Source: Reyranella sp.
GTDB taxonomy: Bacteria; Pseudomonadota; Alphaproteobacteria; Reyranellales; Reyranellaceae
DNA length: 48,465 nt
Assembly: GCA_029946105.1 (NCBI GenBank)
Contig: JAQSDW010000078.1
Span: forward strand, 1-48,465
Direction of reading: 5' to 3'
The notes under the pieces are model-generated. The model was not told the DNA's origin and ran no database searches. It saw only the letters and a list, made by a program, of their open reading frames with translations. Positions within the stretch are counted from its first letter, which is position 1; the number at the start of each line of letters is the position of its first letter. Positions 17,202 through 23,240 of this stretch are shown here, piece by piece. The translations under genes were made by a program, and so were the position numbers.

Positions 17202-17276
17202 ATCGAAAAATCATACCGGAACCTGCTGAACCTGCAGCTCACATCCACGTGAGCAATTGCTGGCAATGCCAGCAAG
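17193..17276 (-). repeat. Dispersed ~85-bp element, copy 1, with small minus-strand ORF
   Basis: This stretch aligns without gaps to 46244-46327: 44 of 54 bases match over 17223-17276, and a flanking CGCCAGCCT block matches 9 of 9 at identical distance (21 bases). On the minus strand a TTG at 17275 opens a frame reading LLALPAIAHVDVSCRFSR (M if TTG initiates), against [18 protein letters not shown] in copy 2. Half of the ten mismatches fall in third codon positions. The DNA also holds GCTCAC/GTGAGC and TTGCTGGCA/TGCCAGCAA dyads. In copy 1 the frame does not stop before the terminator. It may be a leader-peptide or small-RNA gene, or a REP-like repeat. Confidence 0.65.
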
Positions 17277-17371
17277 GGCGCCCCATTGCGCGCCGATTGA
17301 CCAGGATCAAGGCGGGCGTGCAGACCGCACCGGCATGCTGCGCCACAACGGCGATCGAAAGGGAGCGGCCG

Positions 17372-18370
17372 ATGGCGGCGTCAGAACCCATGCACGATAT
17401 TGCCCACCTGGGCGGCGTCGAGCTTTTCACGCCGCTGCCCGACCCGAGCCTGTGGTACTTCCGCGACCTGCTCGGCATGGAGGTCGTGCACACGGCAGGG
17501 CCGAGCGTCTACCTGCGCGGCTATGGCGATCATGCCGCGAGCACGCTCAAATTGACGGCCGCGGCGAAGCCCGGGGTGGGCTGCGTCTCCTGGCGTGCCA
17601 TGAGCCCGGCCGCGCTGGAGCGCCGCGCCCAGGCGATCGAAGCGGCCGGCCTGGGCGTCGGCTGGACCAACGGCGATTTCGGACGCGGTCGCGGCTATCG
17701 CTTCAACGATCCCGACGGCCACCTGATGGAGATCTACTACGAGGAGCAGAAATTCACGGCGCCTCCGGAACTGCGCTCGACGCTGAAGAATCAGCCGCAG
17801 AAATACACCGGCCGCGGCATCGGCGTGCGCCGCGCCGATCATCTCGCGCTCCTCGCCTCCGATGTCGGCAGCAACCGCCGCTTTGCCCAGGAGCTGTTGG
17901 GCTTCCAGCTCCGCGAGCAGGTGGTCTTCGACGAGGGGAAGAGCGAGATCGGCTCGTGGATGAGCCCGACCGCGGTGCACCACCAGCTCGCCTATGTGGT
18001 CGACGTGAAGGGCGGCCACGGGCGCCTGCACCATTTCTCGCTGTGGGTCGACAATCGCGAGGACGTGCTGCGGGCCGCCGACATCCTGGCCGAGAACCGC
18101 ATCTTCATCGAGGCCGGCCCCTCCAAGCACAACAACTCGCAGGGCTTCTACCTCTATTCCTACGAGCCCGGCGGCAACCGCGTCGAGATCTACTCCGGCA
18201 GCTACCTGGTGTTCGCGCCCGACTGGGAGCCGGTCACCTGGAACGAGCAGGAGCGCGGCACCGGCACCTACTGGGGCGCAGCCCTGCCGGACAGTTTCAT
18301 CCAGCACGCCACGCCCGACATCGAGACGGACGGGACGGGCGAGACGCCGAAGTTGCCGGTGTTTTTCTGA
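17372..18370 (+). CDS. Extradiol ring-cleavage dioxygenase (two-domain VOC)
   Basis: A 332-residue protein with two vicinal-oxygen-chelate domains (about 8-125 and 150-275), as in catechol 2,3-dioxygenase-type enzymes that cleave catecholic rings next to the diol. The iron ligands of the second domain can be read: His in RRADHLALL, His in RLHHFSLWV and Glu in NRVEIYSG. I use the ATG at 17372, which has an AAAGGGAG ribosome site; the frame stays open for 123 bases upstream but that part overlaps the repeat element. Its product would suit the FAH-family enzyme of the upstream operon. Substrate unknown. Confidence 0.92.
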   Translation: MAASEPMHDIAHLGGVELFTPLPDPSLWYFRDLLGMEVVHTAGPSVYLRGYGDHAASTLKLTAAAKPGVGCVSWRAMSPAALERRAQAIEAAGLGVGWTNGDFGRGRGYRFNDPDGHLMEIYYEEQKFTAPPELRSTLKNQPQKYTGRGIGVRRADHLALLASDVGSNRRFAQELLGFQLREQVVFDEGKSEIGSWMSPTAVHHQLAYVVDVKGGHGRLHHFSLWVDNREDVLRAADILAENRIFIEAGPSKHNNSQGFYLYSYEPGGNRVEIYSGSYLVFAPDWEPVTWNEQERGTGTYWGAALPDSFIQHATPDIETDGTGETPKLPVFF

Positions 18371-18487
18371 GGGCCTCGCGCCTTCGGCGATACAAAAAGG
18401 GCGCGTGACGACACAGCGCCGATAACAGGGCCCAGTAGGTTTCTCCCATCGACGGACCGCACTCCGCCGCCCCGCCGGAGACATCCC

Positions 18488-18916
18488 ATGCGCCGCACAC
18501 TCCTTCTGCTTCTCGCTCTCCCGTTCGCCGCGCCGGCGCTGGCCGCCGGCCCCGACGACCAGACCACGACATAGTGGACGGTCCGTCCTAAAGCCGCCGG
18601 CCTCGCGCCCATCGTCGATTTCAGCCACACCGCAGAGGACACCGGCGTCGGTCAGCACCATCGCGAGGTTTCGACCGCAGGCCTCGCCTGGCAGCGCGAC
18701 GGCTGGAAGATCGCGGCGACGGGCGGTCAGATGGCCTATCGAATCGCCGGAGCCGGCGACGGCAACGCCCGCCTCGCCTCTTTCGCCATCGGCCACGAGC
18801 AGGCGACGGCAGAGGGCGGCACGCTGTCGCTGGAACTGCGCCGCACCGCGGTGTGGGAGTCCGAGCAGCGTCTCGACATCACCAGCGCGCGGCTGGGCTG
18901 GCAGATCAAGTTCTGA
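18488..18916 (+). pseudogene. Secreted protein gene broken by in-frame amber codon
   Basis: The frame starts with a perfect Sec signal peptide (MRRTLLLLLALPFAAPALAAG), runs to residue 28, meets TAG at 18572-18574, and then stays open in the same frame for 113 more codons to TGA at 18914. The downstream part (WTVRPKAAG..., ending ITSARLGWQIKF) has alpha-proteobacterial codon use and keeps reading like a real beta-rich secreted protein. One base change therefore separates this from an intact 142-residue exported protein. It may be a recent pseudogene, a sequencing error or, less likely, suppressor read-through. Family not recognised. It lies 117 bp after the dioxygenase. Confidence 0.75.
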
Positions 18917-18939
18917 GCCGAAGCGCCTCCAAGGCCCGA

Positions 18940-19413
18940 TCAGGCCAGGCGCTTGTCGTAGAACACCGACCAGGTGACGTCGGGATAGTCGAGCACCGGT
19001 CCGCAGCGCGCGAAGCCCGCACGTTCGTAGACCTTCCAGGCGGCGTGGTGCCGGTCGCCGGTCTCCAGCACCAGGCGCTTCAATCCGTCGGACCGCGCCA
19101 ACGCCTCGATCCGCGCCACGATCGCCTCGCCGATCTTGCGGCCGCGATGGCTCGGTCGCGTGTACATGCGCTTGACCTCGCCGACACCGTCGGCATGCCG
19201 CTTGAGCACACCACAGGCCACGGCTTTGCCGTCGTCTCGGGCGATGAAGACAGTCGTGCTGTCATCGACCATCTGCTCCACCGTCAGGTGATGGCAGTGC
19301 TCTGGCGGCGTCAGCTCGATCAGGACGGCGTTGAGTTCAGAGACGAGCGTGCGAACCTCGTCCTGGAGCGGTGTCTCGACGGCGATGACGACGCCGGTTG
19401 AAGGGCCATTCAT
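18940..19413 (-). CDS. GNAT-family N-acetyltransferase
   Basis: A 157-residue acetyl-CoA-dependent acyltransferase. The central beta4/motif A reads VGEVKRMYTRPSHRGRKIGEAIVARIE, with the pyrophosphate loop HRGRKIGEA (89-97), and the C-terminal YERAGF box is typical of the family. The open frame continues upstream to 19911 but that part is antisense to the nucleotidyltransferase-like gene; MNGPSTG at 19413 gives the right length. The acceptor substrate is unknown. It is divergent from the nucleotidyltransferase-like gene across 64 bp and convergent with the broken gene. Confidence 0.88.
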   Translation of the reverse strand: MNGPSTGVVIAVETPLQDEVRTLVSELNAVLIELTPPEHCHHLTVEQMVDDSTTVFIARDDGKAVACGVLKRHADGVGEVKRMYTRPSHRGRKIGEAIVARIEALARSDGLKRLVLETGDRHHAAWKVYERAGFARCGPVLDYPDVTWSVFYDKRLA

Positions 19414-19477
19414 GCCTGCGGAGGTAGCATATGGCGCCCGCCAATGCTCTACTTCCCGATCCAGTTGAAAGGGTGGC

Positions 19478-20056
19478 ATGCCTTTCAGGCCAGAATTTCG
19501 GGAAGCGCTGACCCTGCTCGCGACTGCGGTGCAGCGCTTGCAGGCACGTGGTCTGGAAGCACCTATTCTGGTCGGAGGCGCGGCCGTCGAATTGTTCACG
19601 GGCGGCCGCGTGACATCCGGCGACTTCGATTTCGTCAGCGCATCCCAAGATGAGTTCTTCGCCGAACTCCTGACCCTGGGTTTCGTCCGTCCCCAAGGTC
19701 CGGGCTGGCTGACGAGGAGTCTCCTCCACCCCGAACTCGGATTTGGCGTGCAGGTCGTCAGCGGACACCTGATGGACGGGCGCGCCGACCGTTCGCGTGT
19801 TCGCCTGCTTGCGATCGATGATTCGCGAGAAACCCGCGTGATCGCCTGCGAAGACCTTATTGCCGACCGCATGGCCCAAGCGCTGGCAGGCCGGAAAATC
19901 AGAGAAGACATGAGAAATCAGGCAGTTAGGCTCTACCAACTTGCCGGCGGCCTGGACGACGCCTATCTAGACCTCAGGGTCCGGACGGAAACTGGCGACG
20001 TCGCCTCCTTGGAGACGTTGCGGGAATGGCTGGCAAATGAATCGCGTCAGGCTTGA
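19478..20056 (+). CDS. Nucleotidyltransferase-fold protein (possible toxin-type)
   Basis: A 192-residue protein with the minimal polymerase-beta nucleotidyltransferase signature: LVGGAAVELFTGGR (31-44) supplies the GG motif and SGDFDFV (48-53) the metal-binding DxD. RPEFREALTLLATAVQRLQARG is a helical N-terminus. Such short nucleotidyltransferases include antibiotic adenylyltransferase relatives and the toxin or antitoxin halves of AbiE/MenT-like systems. An AAGGG ribosome site lies before the ATG. The gene overlaps the following small ORF by 20 bp, implying coupled expression. Base composition drops relative to the surrounding operons, consistent with an acquired pair. Substrate is unknown. 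Confidence 0.75.
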   Translation: MPFRPEFREALTLLATAVQRLQARGLEAPILVGGAAVELFTGGRVTSGDFDFVSASQDEFFAELLTLGFVRPQGPGWLTRSLLHPELGFGVQVVSGHLMDGRADRSRVRLLAIDDSRETRVIACEDLIADRMAQALAGRKIREDMRNQAVRLYQLAGGLDDAYLDLRVRTETGDVASLETLREWLANESRQA

Positions 20057-20255
20057 AGAGTTGGAGAAGGCACTGGATCGTCGAAAGGCCGAACTGGGCT
20101 TTTCGGGCGGCCAATATGTGCTGCCCAACGCCGGCGCTAACCGCACCGCCGAGAAGCGCGAGCTGCTGGAGGCGATCCGGGACGCGGCGTCTCGCGCGGG
20201 AAAGACGCCGGTCTTCGTACCGGAAACATCCGGCATGCCAAAGGCGAAGACCTAA
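20037..20255 (+). CDS. Small hypothetical protein coupled to nucleotidyltransferase
   Basis: A 72-residue, highly charged, probably helical protein: residues 1-20 (MNRVRLEELEKALDRRKAEL) look like an amphipathic or coiled-coil helix, followed by a Gly/Asn loop and a second helix near 37-50. No known family is recognised. Its ATG lies inside the end of the nucleotidyltransferase-like gene (20-bp overlap, different frame), so the two are produced together. Size and arrangement fit a partner such as an antitoxin or adaptor. A start at this ATG has no separate Shine-Dalgarno sequence, as expected for coupling. Confidence 0.6.
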   Translation: MNRVRLEELEKALDRRKAELGFSGGQYVLPNAGANRTAEKRELLEAIRDAASRAGKTPVFVPETSGMPKAKT

Positions 20256-20305
20256 GACGTCGAACGGGAGTGGTGAACGGCGCGGGCGTCACCTCATACG
20301 GCGAT

Positions 20306-20602
20306 TTACAGAGGCTGTGCACGCTCTATCCGGCCTCGCTCCCGTGGGCAGCGCAACGCATTCCAAAGATCGGTGCGACGTTGGACATTCAACCAGAAGT
20401 CCGCCGTATTGCCGAAGACGCGAGCCAAGATGAGGGAAGTTGATGCCGTCACGTTCCGACGGTCGTTGCACAGCTCGTTAACGTGCTTGCGCTGAACGCC
20501 CATTGCCTTGGCCAGTGCACCCTGCGTAAGGCCTCGGGGGTGCATGAACTCTTCGCTGAGAATCTCGCCGACCGTGGCCGGCTTGCGCTTCGTCGTCAGC
20601 AT
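20306..20602 (-). CDS. higA: HigA-family antitoxin (XRE-type)
   Basis: A 98-residue helix-turn-helix protein. TVGEILSEEFMHPRGLTQGALAKAMGVQRKHVNELCNDRR (10-49) holds the XRE DNA-binding domain, and the following ARVFGNTADFWLNVQRRTDLWNA is diagnostic of HigA antitoxins. It normally binds the mRNA-cleaving toxin HigB and represses the operon. The ATG at 20602 has an AGGAGAA ribosome site. No HigB reading frame is seen in the 128 bp upstream; only a short open frame without RelE-like motifs occurs. It therefore looks like an orphan antitoxin or the remnant of a pair, in the same small accessory patch as the nucleotidyltransferase-like pair. Confidence 0.85.
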   Translation of the reverse strand: MLTTKRKPATVGEILSEEFMHPRGLTQGALAKAMGVQRKHVNELCNDRRNVTASTSLILARVFGNTADFWLNVQRRTDLWNALRCPRERGRIERAQPL

Positions 20603-20730
20603 GGTTCTCCTGGCTTCACCTGTAGCTTTGGTCGTCGAGATAAACGTCGGCCACCCCACGATCATCACGTTCAGTGGGCTCTTGCCGTTGTGCTACGATA
20701 GTTGCCCTTCTACCGAAGGTAGCCTTGTCC

Positions 20731-21184
20731 ATGCTCCGCTCTTTCCTGTCCGCAATCTTGATTGGTCGTAGCAGCCGCCGGCTGTAGTGGTGAAATTCCG
20801 GCAGAGCATAACCTCGGTCTCGTTTCGAACGGCATGTCACCTGATCGCGTCGATAAACTCCTCGGCAAACCATCGCTCGCCAATCTTTCATTCGAACCCA
20901 GCGGCTACAAAGCGTACTTCAAAATGGGCAAGTTGAGCGATCTGCTCAAACCCATTCACGATAACCCCCATGCCTTTTCCAACCCAACGGCCTCAGAATT
21001 CGCGATGCTGGGTGTACGTCCATATGCATCACAAGCTGAAGTCGACGCCGCGATAGTCCCATCGGCCAGCGGCTGCTCATTCTACAAGGTAAACGACAAC
21101 TTCGGCTTTGAGGTTTGCTTCAAAAGTCGAACGGTGATCTCAAAAGAAAAAATATCTTCCGAGGATTTAGTCGCCGATCTGTGA
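20731..21184 (+). pseudogene. Lipoprotein gene with frameshift in signal peptide
   Basis: The ATG at 20731 begins MLRSFLSAIL, but the frame runs into a stop 18 codons later. The next frame, from a TTG at 20762, reads VVAAAGCSGEIPAEHNLGL and stays open to 21184. Deleting one base (the A at 20761) joins them into a textbook lipoprotein signal, MLRSFLSAILLVVAAAGCSG, with a lipobox at AAGC. The mature part (about 130 residues) has a MSPDRVDKLLGKP segment and paired Cys residues (GCSFYKVNDNFGFEVC). If the TTG alone is used, the 140-residue product has a truncated signal and is probably not exported. Function unknown; codon use is AT-richer than the neighbours. Confidence 0.7.
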
Positions 21185-21190
21185 CGTTTT

Positions 21191-22321
21191 TCACCCGTGC
21201 GGCACCAAGATCTGCCGCACCGTCGCCACATCCTGCAGGCGGTCGAAGCCCACGTTCAGCTCGTCGAAGCCGATGCGCTCGCTCACCATACGGTCGACCG
21301 GCAGCTTGCCCTGCTGGTAGAGCGCGATGAAGCGCGGGATGTCGCGCACCGGCACACAGCTTCCCATGTAGCTGCCCTTGATGGTCTTCTCCTCGCTCAC
21401 CAGAGCGCTCTGCTTGAAGGAGAAGTCGGCGGCGATCGGCGAGAGGCCGGCCGTCACCGTGGTGCCGCCCCAGCGCGTCACCAGATAGGCCGTCTCCATC
21501 GCCTTGATGGTGCCGGCAAGGTCGAAGGCGTAGTCGACGCCGCCGTTGGTGAGGTCGCGCACCTGCTTCACGTGATCGGCGTCCCTGGCGTTCACCGTAT
21601 CGGTGGCGCCGAGCTGGCGGGCGAGGCCGAGCTTGTCGTCGGAAAGGTCGATGGCGACGATGCGGCCGGCGCCTGCCAGCACGGCACCCATCAGGCCGCT
21701 CAGGCCGACGCCGCCCAGGCCGACGACGGCCACCGAGCTGCCGGGCTGGATTTGGGCGGTGTTGACCACCGCGCCCACGCCGGTCACCACGGCGCAGCCG
21801 AACAGGGCGGCCACGTCGAGCGGCAGGGTCTTGTCGATCACCACGATCGAACCGCGGTCGACCACGGCATATTCGGCATAGCAGGAGACGCCGGACTGAT
21901 GGTTCACCGGCTTGCCGTCCATATGAAGGCGATGGTGGCCCGACAGGAGTTGGCCCGCGGCGCGCGGCGTAACCGAACGCTCGCAGATGTAGGGGCGGCC
22001 TTCGAGGCAGCGCCGGCAACGGCCGCAGCTCACGTTGAAGGTGAAGCAGACGTGGTCGTCCACCTTCACGTCGTGCACCCCCTTGCCAAGCTCGACGATC
22101 TCACCCGAGCCCTCGTGGCCCAGCACGATCGGCACCGGCCGAGGCCTATCGCCATTGATGAGGGACAAGTCGGAGTGGCACAGGCCGGCGCCGCCGACCT
22201 TGACCAGCACCTCGCCCTCGCCGGGCGGATCGAGATCGATCTCGACGACGTGGATGGGTTTCGACTTGGCGAAGGGTCGCGGCGCACCGCAGACCGTGAG
22301 AACACCGGCTTTCATCTTCAT
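21191..22321 (-). CDS. Zinc-dependent alcohol dehydrogenase (class III-like MDR)
   Basis: A 376-residue medium-chain dehydrogenase. Catalytic zinc ligands Cys48 (GLCHSD) and His69 with Glu70 (LGHEGSG) are present; four structural-zinc cysteines occur at about 99, 102, 105 and 113 (CGRCRRCLEGRPYIC). The NAD-binding VVGLGGVGLSGL motif lies near residue 196. This layout matches alcohol/S-(hydroxymethyl)glutathione dehydrogenase relatives; substrate cannot be fixed. An AGGAGGAAAT ribosome site supports the start. It follows the SDR gene by 56 bp on the same strand, so the two oxidoreductases form an operon. Confidence 0.93.
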   Translation of the reverse strand: MKMKAGVLTVCGAPRPFAKSKPIHVVEIDLDPPGEGEVLVKVGGAGLCHSDLSLINGDRPRPVPIVLGHEGSGEIVELGKGVHDVKVDDHVCFTFNVSCGRCRRCLEGRPYICERSVTPRAAGQLLSGHHRLHMDGKPVNHQSGVSCYAEYAVVDRGSIVVIDKTLPLDVAALFGCAVVTGVGAVVNTAQIQPGSSVAVVGLGGVGLSGLMGAVLAGAGRIVAIDLSDDKLGLARQLGATDTVNARDADHVKQVRDLTNGGVDYAFDLAGTIKAMETAYLVTRWGGTTVTAGLSPIAADFSFKQSALVSEEKTIKGSYMGSCVPVRDIPRFIALYQQGKLPVDRMVSERIGFDELNVGFDRLQDVATVRQILVPHG

Positions 22322-22377
22322 GGGCTATTTCCTCCTGCAACAAATGCTTTCGTTGGGACCGTGCAATTCGCGCGGTC

Positions 22378-23121
22378 TTAGGCAATTCCTCCGTCGACCC
22401 GGACCAGCGATCCGGTGGTGAAGCTCGACTTGCTCGAAGCGAGATAGAGTGCCGCCGTCACGATCTCTTCCGGGCTGCCGCTGCGCTTGAGCGCCGCCGT
22501 GGCATTCTTCTTGTGCTCCTCCGGCCACGCCTTGGAAACGTCGGTGAGGAAGCGGCCGGGCGAGATGGTATTGACGCGCACCTTGGGTCCGTACTCGAAG
22601 GCGAAGGCCTCGGTGATCGCGTTCAGCGCCGCCTTGGCGCCGGCATAGGGCGCGATCTGCGGTCGTGGCCGGAGCGCGCCGGCGCTGGAAATGTTGATGA
22701 TCGAACCGCCGCCGCCCTGGACCATACGGCTGCCGACCAGCGACATCAGGCGGAACGGCGCCTTGAAGTTCAGCGACACGATGCGGTCGAAAAGCTGCTC
22801 GGAAGTTTCCAGCGACGAGGGTGCGAGCGGCGAGGAGCCGGCATTGTTCACCAGGATGTCGACCCTGCCGAAGGCGACATAGGCCGCGTCGACCAGCCCA
22901 TCCAGCTCCTGCCAGTTGGCCACGTTGCAGGCATAGGTGGCGGCCTTGCGCCCCAGTGCCCGCACCTCGGCCGCGACCTTGTCGCAGGTTTCCAGCTTTC
23001 GGCTGGTAATGAAGACATCGGCGCCGTGGGCGGCGAAGGCCTTGACCATCTGGTAGCCGAGACCACGACTACCGCCGGTGACGAGGGCGACCTTGCCCGT
23101 GAGATCGAAATAGTCGCTCAT
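22378..23121 (-). CDS. SDR-family oxidoreductase
   Basis: A 247-residue classical short-chain dehydrogenase. It has TGGSRGLG for cofactor binding (near 15-22), NNAGSS (near 91), the catalytic Ser in NISSAG and YAGAK as the Tyr/Lys motif, which is a slight variant of YxxxK. I start at MSDYFDL rather than the 27-residue upstream extension, which begins with an implausible leader. Likely substrates are secondary alcohols or 3-oxoacyl groups. It is divergent from the transglutaminase-DUF2126 gene and upstream of the zinc alcohol dehydrogenase. Confidence 0.92.
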   Translation of the reverse strand: MSDYFDLTGKVALVTGGSRGLGYQMVKAFAAHGADVFITSRKLETCDKVAAEVRALGRKAATYACNVANWQELDGLVDAAYVAFGRVDILVNNAGSSPLAPSSLETSEQLFDRIVSLNFKAPFRLMSLVGSRMVQGGGGSIINISSAGALRPRPQIAPYAGAKAALNAITEAFAFEYGPKVRVNTISPGRFLTDVSKAWPEEHKKNATAALKRSGSPEEIVTAALYLASSKSSFTTGSLVRVDGGIA

Positions 23122-23183
23122 CGAATATTCCCGCTGCCAGTGGCCTTCTTCTTGATGCGTAAGAGAAGCATAGCGCCCCTTTC

Positions 23184-23212
23184 TTGGACACTGGCATGTC
23201 ACTTGCTTAGAG
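23184..23212 (+). promoter_or_regulatory. Possible sigma-70-type promoter for DUF2126 gene
   Basis: TTGGAC (23184-23189) is followed at 17-bp spacing by TTAGAG (23207-23212), a fair -35 and a weak -10, ending about 28 bp before the ATG at 23241. A GCCAGTG/CACTGGC inverted repeat (arms at 23136 and 23189) overlaps the -35. The match is partial and other promoters are possible. Confidence 0.3.
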
Positions 23213-23240
23213 TATTGTGGAGCGAAACAAGACGGTCGTT

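Larger units (their letters stand above)
17029..17371. other. 343-bp intergenic region with repeat and minus-strand terminator
   Basis: Between two plus-strand genes there is no annotated-length gene. The left part (17029-17168) shows only a short hairpin after the nitroreductase. The middle carries an intrinsic terminator oriented for the minus strand (17169-17201) and one copy of the dispersed element (17193-17276), which includes a minus-strand reading frame. The right part (17277-17371) leads into the dioxygenase ribosome site (AAAGGGAG). No clear sigma-70 promoter was found for the dioxygenase. Confidence 0.7.

Noticed and set aside
18572..18574. TAG as a recoded (pyrrolysine or suppressor) codon
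   Set aside because: No support for amber recoding in this kind of organism; simple nonsense mutation or sequencing error is more likely.
20616..20729. Short minus-strand frame upstream of HigA considered as HigB
   Set aside because: About 38 codons with no RelE-like motif and no clear ribosome site.
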